A stretch of 64,000 nucleotides of DNA, taken from assembly GCA_029891385.1 (NCBI GenBank), contig CM057224.1:37143005-37207004 (forward strand), in the 5' to 3' direction. The translations under genes were made by a program, and so were the position numbers. Positions within the stretch are counted from its first letter, which is position 1, and each line of letters starts with the position of its first letter. The DNA is from Erythroxylum novogranatense (lineage: Eukaryota > Streptophyta > Magnoliopsida > Malpighiales > Erythroxylaceae). The notes beneath the pieces were generated by a model. It ran no database searches. It was not told the origin of the DNA and was given only the letters and a program-made list of their open reading frames with translations. Shown here piece after piece: positions 35,520 through 44,802 of the stretch.

Positions 35520-36072
35520 ATCGGGTCTTCGGTGCCAATCCGGGTCGATGTCGGGCCGTGTGGTCTGGCTGAGTTGAGGTGGTCGTGTAATGCATCGAAG
35601 GAAGAGAGACGGCGAGGAGGACGAAGGAGAAGGCAACGAGGAGGAGGAGCAGGCTGAGGTGAGGTCGAATCGTCAAAGCCTCGAAGGGAGAAAGTAAACC
35701 AACGGTCGAAGACTCGAAGGAGGAGGACTGGAGAACTGGAGGTGACGTTGACGGTGAGGAGGAGACGGCGAGGAGATGGTGAGACACCGAGAGAGAGATC
35801 GGAGAAGAGAGGAGGAAGCGGTGTGCGTGGAAGAAGAGAGAAGAAGAATCCAGAAGGGGGGGTAATTAGAATTTAGGTTAAAAACTTTCAGAAATTGCAA
35901 GTTAGTCCTTGCAATTTTCGAAAGTCACGGTATTGGCCAGAAGTGATGGTTCCAGCCGGTACTGTCCGGTAAACGCTGATATCGACCGGTATCTAAGGCC
36001 GGTACCGACGTTCAACGTTTCGTACTATTTTTTGACCGGTACCGGCTAGAACGGCACAAAATTCATTTCTCT
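35520..36072 (-). promoter_or_regulatory. GC- and CpG-rich 5' end of the hAT element
   Basis: In contrast to its surroundings, 35,520-35,870 is GC-rich and strongly purine-biased on the plus strand (GACGGCGAGGAGGACGAAGG-type). On the minus strand it is a pyrimidine-rich leader. Overlapping Ser/Leu-rich frames in all phases reflect this composition and not a protein. With the CCGGTACCGG repeats at 35,950-36,050, it is the likely promoter side of the minus-strand transposase. Confidence 0.5.
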
Positions 36073-36134
36073 GCATTTAATACTTTGTAAAATTTGTTGT
36101 GATTAATGTCACTTATATGTTATTACATTTAGTG

Positions 36135-37133
36135 ATGGAAGGCGTGAATAATATGAATGATTATAATGATTGTATGAAGTAAATAAAAAAGATGGGGTAT
36201 GGAATGATACTATGGAGGTGTATTTAATCTCCTTAATGGTTTAAGAAGTGAAGAAGGGAAATCGAACGACTATTACCTTTTCCAAATCTGGTTGGAAGAA
36301 TATTAAAGCAAGGTTTCAAACAAGATTCAATAAGGAGTATACTGATAGTCAATTGAAGAATAAGTATAATAGATTAAGGGCCAGATTGAAGAATTTCAAG
36401 AACTTACTCAAGGAAGCAGGAATCAGTTACAACTTTTTTAGTGGTGAAGTTAAAGTTACAAATGAATGTTGGGAAAATATATTTAAGGTAAATATGTCTT
36501 TTACTTTATTAATTTATCATATTATATAATATTCATTCTCATATATCTTTTTCATCATTATAGATGCATAAAATGGCTCACATTAAAAAAAAAGGATGTA
36601 AGGAATTTTTAGAATTATGTCATATTTTTGGAGATACTAATGCAACTGGAGTGCATGCATGTCCATCAACTAAATCTCCATCGAATAGTACAGAAGAGGA
36701 ATATAAAAATGATATTGATGAAGATTACTTGTATAATGGAAAAGAAGATCAAGATAAAAGTTCTCCGTCTAAGAGAAAGAAGTCTCCTAAGAACAAGAAG
36801 GCAAAGAAGACACATTCTAACATTGTGGAAGAAGCCTTACTTATACTTAGTGAACAATCAAGAAGGAAGAATGATTTACTTGAGAAAAAACTGAGTGAAA
36901 CATCATCCACTGCAGAGAATAGATCTTAAGAGTCTAACATAATGATGGAATGTCTGAATTCTTTAGATGAATTGGGTGTTGACTGTGTGCAATATGGAAA
37001 AACCGTGAAAACTTTACATGATTGTCCACTTTATAGGGATATTTTTTTTGAAGATGACATAATCAAGAAAGCTATATTGGATTGTGTCACTTTAGTTATA
37101 TTTTCATGTTATTGCACATCGAATTCTTATTAA
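36135..37133 (+). pseudogene. PIF copy 1 ORF1 (Myb/SANT-like DNA-binding protein), broken
   Basis: This aligns along its whole length with the intact ORF1 of copy 2. Exon 1 (36,135-36,487) has KKGNRTTITFSKSGWKNIKA and NKYNRLRARLKNFKNLLKE. Exon 2 starts at about 36,564. Lesions are an early frame loss near 36,175-36,185, TAA at 36,927-36,929 where copy 2 has CAA, and a frameshift near 37,050. ORF1 proteins of PIF elements work with the transposase, supplying DNA binding. Confidence 0.88.
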
Positions 37134-37319
37134 TTTGACACTTTTATTTTAAGCATTATTCCATATTTTGAATATTTTAAGTTTGTGCTTTGTATAGATA
37201 TTTGACTTAATTTTAAGTTTATATTTTGTATGAATATTTTTCTATATTTGATTAAATATAATTGATTGAGTATTTTATTAACTATTTAATGTTGACATTA
37301 TAGATACATGAATTTCTTA

Positions 37320-38662
37320 TTAAATTTTGAATCGATTATAATGATGAACATAAAAAGGTAATCATTATTTCTGTAGCTGGGGGAGAGAACAAATTTTTTC
37401 ATTTACAAAAGTAACCATGTAGAACTTTTACTCTATCAAGTCATGATTGGATATTAGAACTTTTGAATAGGAATCCTACAAGGATGTATGAAAATATAAG
37501 AATGAGAAAGATAATCTTCTTGTATGTGATGAGTTAAAGAATTTAGGAGGCTTAAAAACAACAAATCATTTGACTATGGAAGAACAAGTAGCAATTTTCT
37601 TGATGACTATAGGGCATAATAAGACAACTAGAGTCAATGCAGAATACTTTCAATATTAAACCTGGATAATTTGAAAGTACTTTAAAAAAGTCTCATATGC
37701 AATTAATCGTCTTGTAAAAAGAGTAATTACTCTACTATCTTTAACTAATACACCTCTTGAGATTCAACCTAATTCAAAATTATTTCCATATTTTCAGGTA
37801 CATTTATATATTTAATTAGTATTTTAATTATGTTCTTATAATTAAAATTATTTTAATATATTTTTTAATTTTTAGGATTGTTTAGGAGCAATAGACGGTA
37901 CATATATTGATGCACATGTTCCAATCGATGAACAAATACCATACAGGGGCAAAAGAATTAATTCAACCCAAAATATTATGTATTGTTGCTCATTTGACAT
38001 GTGTTTTACATATCTAATATCTGGATGGGAAGGTACTGCAAATGACTCTCAAATTCTTTTGAAAATAGTGACAAATCTAGCGAATCAATTTTCTATGTCT
38101 CCATAAGGTATTATATTATTTTAAATAAACATAGTAATTATGATTCATTTTTAATATCTTTTTGTTAATATCGTGTTCTTTCTATGTTAGGTAAGTACTA
38201 TTTGGTTTACTCGAGCTACACTAATATGTTTAGATTTCTTTCGCCATATCGAGGTAAAAGATATCATTTGCGTGATTATAAAGGCAAAGGAAGACCTCAA
38301 GGTTCACAAGAATTGTTTAACTACAGTCATTCTTCATTAAGAAATGTTATTGAAAGATGTTTCGGCGCTCTAAAACAAGATTCCCTATACTTAAAAACAT
38401 GCCTAGTTATGATATGAAGAAACAAAAAAATATCGTTATTGCTTGTTGTGTTGTACATAACTATATTAGAATGTGTGGACAAAGCAATGAATTATTTGAA
38501 AGTTATGCTGAAAATGAAGACCAAATTAGGGAACAAAAATGAAGATGCAAGTTCTCAAGTGGAGTATAATATCACTCCAACACAACTTCGAGGTATATCT
38601 TGGAAACGAAATGAAATTGCTAGACAAATCAAGAATTATAATATGAAGAATATATTTTATTG
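37320..38662 (+). pseudogene. PIF copy 1 transposase (DDE_Tnp_4 type), broken
   Basis: Pieces match copy 2: GAIDGTYIDAHVP with the first catalytic Asp at about 37,880-37,920, then GKYYLVYSSYTN at about 38,193. In the latter the second catalytic Asp of copy 2 (VDSGYTN) is replaced by Tyr. The ERCFG segment with the catalytic Glu follows near 38,352. Other lesions are indels in 37,480-37,520 and 37,650, a TAA at the end of exon 2 near 38,104, and a frameshift near 38,370. It retains CAA at the site where copy 2 has a stop. Confidence 0.88.
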
Positions 38663-38956
38663 ATCAGAATAATTTCTAATTTATGTAATTTCATTATATA
38701 CAATTAATGTGTAATTTTTAATAATATTTTATTTGCATATATTTAATTTTAGCTAGAATGATAATTAACTAATTTTAAAATATGATGTATTATATTATAA
38801 TTATTACACATAAGAGTATAATTACAAAAAATAAAAACAGAATAAAAAAATTAAACATGTTTTTGTTTTCAGTTTTTTTATTACAAATCTCAACCAAACA
38901 GGTTTTCGTTTTTTTAGGAAAAACAGAAATAAAAAACAGGAAACAAAAACTAAGTG

Positions 38957-40591
38957 CCTGTTTGGTTTCTTTTTTTTTTTGGCGTTTTTGGTTGTCGTTT
39001 TTAAAATAAAAGAAACGCTACGTAAAAACTCGTTTGGTCGAGATTGTTAGCAGCTTTTCGTTTTCAAAAATAAGAAAACCGCAACCAATTTTTGAAAACC
39101 AAAAAATAATGTTTCCGTATATTTTTAAAACAACTTTTCATATGTTATTAAATCAGGTTTTCATATTTCCTTACTACCAAGGCGTCTTCAACCTCAACGA
39201 AACACCGTTTTCACGCCTCTTTCATCGTTAATTAAACGCATATAAAAATCAACGAAACTGTGTTTTCGCTATCCTTCTTGACTCGTCATAGGCAATTTAC
39301 AGTTTGTTTTCATTTGTAACCTATTTGTGTTTTTTGACCTCTTGCTCAACAAATATTACTATTATTTGCTTTGAACACATCCATCACCTTCTCTTCTTCG
39401 TATTTACGTAAGAAAATGCATGTCTATCGCCTAGCTTCTTTATGTTTATCGATAACAAGAGTGTAGAAAAGGTCGCTACTTTGTTCGCTTGATTTGTTGT
39501 GGGTATTAAATCGTTAAGGTAGAAGTCCATATATAAGAACACGTGGATCGACCCATCTTACTTACTTTTCTCGAGCCTTTTCTCTGCTTTTTGCGAATGA
39601 TCTTTCGGTTCATACCTAGTTGTTGTTTCACTAATAAGTCCTGTAAACCTTCCTTCATATGCACAAAGACGGATTTTGCCCACATTTCAAACTCTTCCCT
39701 AATAGCCCATCACGTAGTTGAGTTGGATTTGCCACATTATCATCTAAAATGAAAAGGGCGTGGATCGGGAACAGAACACTCTCATCGATGAGCTAAACCT
39801 AGGGAAGGAGCTAGCAAACGACTTCAAAACCACCTCAACGCAGCGTCTTCGCTCAAACTCGTGAAATCCTAATTGAGAAGATGAAAAGGAGCTAAATAGG
39901 ATAAGTGTGTAGAGGTTGTGGATACCGACTTTCTAAACTCCGAAGTCGCCCAGAGAGAATTGGAGTTGAAATACAGTCTTTCAAGCCGGTGAAGGCACAT
40001 GAAGCAATAGATGAAAAGCCTGGATTCATCTTTAAAATAAAAAAATGGCCACGCAGTAAAGCAACTGTTAAACATTAAATGCATTAAAGTAAATGGATTA
40101 CGTGCCTTTCATGCAAGCCTTCGCCATGTTGGAATTTTAAATGCATTTCCATGCCTTTCCACTTCACTTATACGAATTGTATTTTATTGAAACATTCATT
40201 GTCTTCACGCTTTCTCATGTTTTAAATGCAACTTGTCTTCATGCAATAAATGCAACTTGTCTTCATGCAATAAATGCAATGTTGAACATTAAATGCATTC
40301 ACATGCCTCTCAACTTCACGTGTATGATGTTTTTTATTGAAACAGTCGTTGTCTTCCATGTTTTAAATGCAACTCTTAGAAACATTCATGCAAGTCTTCA
40401 CATGTATTCTTATTTTACACCTCACATAATTTTATTGTCTTAATGTAATATCTTATTAATATAAATAACCGATGTTTTTTAAATGTGAAATACAACACAT
40501 TGTCACATTTTTATTTTAATATATATTTAGCATTTAATACTTTATAAATATTATTGTGATTGATGTTGCTTATATGTTATTACATTTAGTT
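38957..40591 (+). other. Leader region of PIF copy 2
   Basis: Non-coding apart from the WRKY-like fragment at 39,766-39,893. Short repeats such as AAATGCAACTTGTCTTCATGC recur at 40,225-40,270. The last 100 bp align with copy 1 across the hAT insertion site. Confidence 0.5.
39766..39893 (+). pseudogene. WRKY group III-like N-terminal fragment in PIF copy 2
   Basis: The frame from 39,766 reads REQNTLIDELNLGKELANDF. After a shift at about 39,850 the neighbouring frame reads QTREILIEKM. Group III WRKY transcription factors open with just this arrangement: an (E)Q-x-x-L-I-x-E-L-x-x-GKELA helix, then a TRE-x-LIEKI-type helix. No WRKYGQK domain follows. The match is from memory of the family and short, so moderate confidence. 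If right, it is a captured first exon. Confidence 0.45.
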
Positions 40592-41556
40592 ATGGAAAGC
40601 TTGAACAATATGAATGATGACAATGATTGTATAGAAGTAAATGAAAAAGATGGAGTATGGAATGATACGATAGAGATGTATTTAATCTCTTTGATGGTTA
40701 AAGAAGTGAAGAAGGGAAATCGAACAACTACTACCTTTTCGAAATCTGGTTGGAAGAATATTAAAGCAGGACTTCAAACAAAGTTCAACAAGGAGTATAC
40801 TGATATTCAATTGAAGAATAAGTATAATGGACTAAGAGCTAGATTGAAGAATTTCAAGAACTTACTCAAAGAAACAGGAATCGGTTACAACTCTTGTACT
40901 GGTGAAGTTAATGCTACAAATGAATGTTGGGAAAATCTATTTAAGGTAAAATATATCTTTTGTTTTGTTAATATATCATATTATATACTATTCATTCTCA
41001 TTTATTTTTTTCTTCATTATAGGTGCATAAAATGGCTCACAGATTCAAGAAAAAAGGATGTAAGGAATTTTTAGACTTGTGTTATATTTTTGGAGATACT
41101 ACTGCAACTGGTGTGCATGCACATCCATCAACTAAATCTCCATCGAATAGTACAGAAGAGGAACATGGAAATGATATTGATGAAGATTACTCGTATAATG
41201 GAAAAGAAGATGAAGATAAAAGTTCTTCGTCTACGAGAAAGAAGTCTCATAAGAACAAGAAGGCAAAGATGACACATTCTAATATTGTAGAAGAAGCCTT
41301 ACTTGTATTTAGTGAACAATCAAAAAGGAAGAATGATTTACTTGAGAAAAAATTGAAGGAAACATTATCCACCGCAGAGAGTAGATCTCAAGAGTCTAGC
41401 ATAATAACAGAATGTCTGAATTCTTTAGATGAATTGGGTGTTGATGGTTTGCAATATGGAAAAACTGTGAAGGCTTTACATGATTCTCCGCTTTATAGGG
41501 ATATGTTTTTGAAGATGACACAAGCAAGGAAGCTGGATTGGATTATGTCGCTTTAG
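40592..41556 (+). CDS. PIF/Harbinger ORF1, Myb/SANT-like DNA-binding protein
   Basis: Two exons, 40,592-40,945 and 41,023-41,556, with a GT-AG intron give an uninterrupted frame of 295 codons. The ATG at 40,592 (MESLNNMNDD) is preferred because copy 1 has an ATG at the same place. The N-terminal half is a Myb/SANT-like domain (TTTFSKSGWKNIKAGLQTKF, NGLRARLKNFKNLLKE). An acidic and Lys-rich linker (KKSHKNKKAK, a possible nuclear signal) follows, then a C-terminal helix-rich part ending ALHDSPLYRDMFLKMTQARK. In PIF elements this protein is needed with the transposase. The frame looks intact, although the partner transposase has a stop. Confidence 0.85.
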
Positions 41557-41751
41557 TTATATATTCATGTTGTTGCGTATCGAATTTTTATTGATTTGAC
41601 ACTTTTATATTTTGAACATTTTTAGTTTATGCTTTGATTGAATAGTTGACTTAATTATACATTTATATTTTGTATGGATATTTTTCTATATTTGATTAAA
41701 TATACGTGATTGAATATTTTATTAATTATTTAATATTGACATTGTAGATAC

Positions 41752-43109
41752 ATGGATTTCTTATCAGATTTCGAATCAGATTCTGATGATGAACTGAAGA
41801 AGGTAATCTTTATTGCTGTAGCTGCAGGAGAGAGCAAATATTTTCAATTACAAAAGCAACCATGTAGAACTTCTGCTCTACCAGGTCATGATTGGATATT
41901 GGAACTTTTGAATGAAAATCCTACAAGGATTTATGAAAACTTAAGAATGAAAAAGACAATTTTCTTGAGCTTATGTGACGAGTTAAAGAGTTTAGGAGGC
42001 TTAAAGGCAACAAATCATTTGACTGTAGAGGAACAAGTAACAATTTTCTTGATGACTATAGGGCATGGTGAGACAACTAGAGTCAATGCAGAACACTTTC
42101 AACATTCGACCTGGACAATTTCGAAGTACTTTCGAAAAGTCTTATATGCAGTTAATCGTCTTGCAAAAAAAGTCATTACTCCACCATCTTTTACTAATAC
42201 ACCTCCTGAGATTCAACATAATTCAAAATTCTTTCTATATTTTCAGGTACATTCATATATTTAATTACTATTTCAATTATGTCCTTATGATTAAATTTTA
42301 TTTTAATATATTTTCTCATTTTTAGGATTGTATAGGAGTAATAGATGGTACACATATTGATGCACATGTTCCGACCGATGAATAAATACCATACAGGGGC
42401 AAAAGAATTAATCCAACCCAAAATATTATGTGTTGTTGCTCATTTGACATGCGTTTTACATATGTAATGGCGGGATGGGAAGGTACTGCAAATAACTCTC
42501 GAGTTCTTTTGGAAACAGTGACAAATCCAGCGAATCAATTTCCTATGCCTCCAAAAGGTATTATATTATTTTAAATAAACATAGTAATTATGATTCATTC
42601 TAATATATTTTTATTAATATTATGTTCTTTTTATGTTAGGTAAGTATTATTTGGTTGACTCGGGCTACACTAATATGCCTGGATTTCTTTCACCATATCG
42701 AGGTGAAAGATATCATTTGCGAGATTATAGAGGCAGAGGAAGACCTCAAGGTCCACAAGAATTATTTAACTACAGGCATTCTTCATTAAGAAATGTTATT
42801 GAAAGATGTTTTGGCGTTCTAAAAGCAAGATTCCCTATCCTTAAAAACATGCCGAGTTATGATATGAAGAAACAAAAGTACATCGTTATTGCTTGTTGTG
42901 TTATACACAACTATATTAGAATGTGTAGACAAAGCGATGAATTATTTGAAAGCTGTATTGAAATTGAAGAACAAATCAGTCGAAGTGAAAATGACGATGC
43001 AAGCTCTCAAGTAGAGTATAATATCACTCCAGCACAACTTCGAGGTATGTCTTGGAAGCGAGATAAAATTGCTAGACAAATGTGGAGTGATTATATTATT
43101 TCTAATTGA
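41752..43109 (+). pseudogene. PIF/Harbinger transposase (DDE_Tnp_4), one in-frame stop
   Basis: Exons are 41,752-42,246, 42,326-42,557 and 42,640-43,109, all with GT-AG borders, giving about 399 codons. The DDE residues are visible: Asp in GVIDGTHIDAHVP (about 42,344), Asp in YLVDSGYTNMPGFL (about 42,658), and Glu in NVIERCFGVLKARFP (about 42,805). The only break I see is a TAA at 42,383-42,385, where copy 1 has CAA (Gln). This is a single C-to-T change, so the gene died recently. Everything downstream remains open for more than 230 codons, and no frameshift is seen. Confidence 0.92.
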
Positions 43110-43582
43110 TTTATGTTTCTTTTTGTAAATGATAATACTATTATTTTTTCAAGAATTATAGTATGATGAACAAATTTTTTTGGCAATTATGTTGGACATC
43201 TTTTATTACATTTATGTAATTTTATTATATACAATTAATGTGTAATTTTTAATAATATTTTTTGGTAAATTTTTTATAATATTTGATTATTATATATTTA
43301 ATTTTAGCTATAATGATAATTAATTAATTTAAAAATATAATGTATTAGATTATAATTATTACACATAATAGTATAATTACAAAAATAGAAACATGATAAT
43401 AAAACCAAACATGTTTTTGTTTTCGCTTTTTATTAGAAATATCAACCAAACATATTTTTGTTTTCAGTTTTTATATTACAAATTTCAACCAAACAGGTTT
43501 TCATTTTTTAAGAAAAAACAAAACCAAAAATGAAAATGTAAACAAAAAACAACAATGAAAATAGAAGTAGAATCCAAACGGC

Positions 43583-44602
43583 TTTTGAAATTTGTTTAAA
43601 TGTGTTCGTTATTATTACATTATGATGTTTTTAAAAATAAAAAAACTATAACAGTTTCACAAAATCAGAAAAAAAAAATCGTTTTCCTAATATTTCACAA
43701 CAGGTTTTGGTGTATTCTTAATTTTTTTTCTCAAAACATTGTTGAGTGTTTTGAAAATAGGTTTCTCTTCTCTATGTTAGTTGTCTATGTCTTCTACCAA
43801 GTCTTTCGCAGTATGTGATTTCTCAAGTTTGTTTTCGTATCTATTGCTTATGAAATCTAACATCAAGCGAAAACGGTTAGAATGATAAAACCATGACAGA
43901 TCAATATCTAAAGACCCTATCTTTAACTCAGGTTTCTTGTAAAGGAAGCTTCCCAGATTGCTGCTTTGGACTTTAAGGCGAAGTGTTTTGGACGACACAA
44001 AACTAGGTTTTAGAGAAGACACCAATGGGGCGCGACATACATAGTTGATTGGAGATGATTTGATTGCATGAGATTGTGAAAATGGTACAAGGAGTGTTGC
44101 CATGAGAGAGAGAAAGGTATTTCACTTTAACAAATAGGGATCATCTAGTGTTGGGAATGCTTGGAAGATGATGCTTCAAAGTTTGGAGTACAAGAAATTG
44201 TTTTTATATGTAAGGATGTGTCTTGCAATCACGTCCAGATTTGAGTGTGATTTGATTACCAATAAAAATTATTCAAAATGAGTAGTAAATAATGTTAGAT
44301 TCTAATTAATATGTAATTTTTTAAAATATATTTAATTTACATATATTTTAATTTTATTTATAATGATAATTAATTAATTAAAATATAATAAATTATATTA
44401 AAATTATTAACATAAGATTATAATTACAAAATAAAAACAAGATGACAAAATTAAACATGATTTTGTTATTAGTTTTTATTACATATCCCAATTAAACATA
44501 TTTTTATTTTTAGTTTTTATATTACAAATTTTAATTAAACATATTTTTATTTTTAAAAAAATAAAAAAACTAAATTTTTTTATAAAATAGAACCAAAAGA
44601 CC
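43583..44602. mobile_element. PIF-type copy 3, short internally deleted derivative
   Basis: The left 290 bp resemble the left part of copy 1 (28,100-28,390). The right 310 bp (44,290-44,602) resemble the right ends of copies 1 and 2, sharing for example ATAATGATAATTAATTAAT and AAATATATTTTTATTTTTAGTTTTTAT-type stretches. It ends GAACCAAAAGACC, similar to the terminal repeat. Neither PIF gene is present. Between the ends is a different sequence with a minus-strand open frame. Boundaries are approximate. Confidence 0.6.
43777..44103 (-). pseudogene. Transit-peptide-like first exon fragment inside PIF copy 3
   Basis: The minus-strand frame starts MATLLVPFSQSHAIKSSP after a CTCTCTC-type leader, as in many plant nuclear genes. 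The first about 55 residues are rich in Ser, Lys, Arg and small residues with few acidic ones, as in chloroplast transit peptides. From about residue 60 on, the sequence runs into PIF-like DNA, so the true coding part probably ends there. I do not recognise the source gene. It may be a captured exon, or the remnant of a host gene next to RECQL2. Confidence 0.4.
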
Positions 44603-44802
44603 TAGAAAATTGAATTTAGTAATAAAATTTAAAAATTATAATCACACGGAATTTATACACTTTCAGATTTGATACGCGTGCGTGCTTTCACAATGACGGT
44701 TGGTCTTGAAGCCCAATTCACGTTTCTTTTTCTTCGTCTGAATCTTATTTCTCGGTAGGTTCGAATTGTTGGCAGTGAGAGCTTTTACTTCGACAAAAAA
44801 GA
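44603..44802 (+). promoter_or_regulatory. RECQL2 promoter and 5' UTR
   Basis: Only about 200 bp separate the end of the PIF array from the RECQL2 start codon. The stretch is less AT-rich than its left neighbour, with ACGCGTGCGTGC near 44,677 and a pyrimidine-rich TTTCTTTTTCTTCGTCTG near 44,722. I see no clear TATA box at a standard distance. Upstream regulation, if any, must lie inside transposon sequence. Confidence 0.5.

Larger units (their letters stand above)
29590..36072 (-). mobile_element. hAT transposon nested in PIF copy 1
   Basis: The 9-bp string GCATTTAAT flanks the element on both sides (29,581-29,589 and 36,073-36,081) and includes the 8-bp target duplication typical of hAT. PIF copy 2 has the uninterrupted sequence TTTAGCATTTAATACTTT at the same place (about 40,528-40,545). 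Both ends carry related terminal sequence: ATGAATACCGT... on the left, and ATGAAT...GCCGT... on the right read in reverse. Repeats like CCGGTACCGG lie just inside. The transposase gene is on the minus strand. Confidence 0.92.
28085..38956 (+). mobile_element. PIF/Harbinger-type element, copy 1, interrupted by a hAT element
   Basis: Left boundary is approximate: AGGGGCTGTTTTTTTT near 28,083 resembles the GTGCCTGTTTGGTTTC start of copy 2. Right boundary is the junction with copy 2 near 38,956. Inside are the two PIF genes (a Myb/SANT-like ORF1 and a DDE_Tnp_4-type transposase), both broken. A hAT element is inserted at 29,590-36,072, between the left end and ORF1. Copy 2 lacks that insertion and acts as an empty site. 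Identity of the family is firm; the exact ends are not. Confidence 0.75.
38957..43582 (+). mobile_element. PIF/Harbinger-type element, copy 2, nearly complete
   Basis: The left end reads GTGCCTGTTTGGTTTC and the right end GAATCCAAACGGC, which is close to its reverse complement, so these are the terminal inverted repeats. Inside are a leader with a WRKY-like fragment, ORF1 (40,592-41,556) and the transposase (41,752-43,109), both on the plus strand. It abuts copy 1 on the left and copy 3 on the right with little or no spacer. The 3-bp target duplication usual for PIF cannot be confirmed in this head-to-tail arrangement. Confidence 0.8.

Noticed and set aside
35412..35900. Overlapping Ser/Leu-rich open frames on the minus strand
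   Set aside because: They occur in several phases at once over a purine-skewed GC-rich stretch, which explains both their openness and composition. There is no motif.
43777..44103. A complete small host gene next to RECQL2
   Set aside because: Only the first about 55 residues look protein-like; the rest overlaps PIF-like sequence and no further exon was recognised, so I list it as a fragment.
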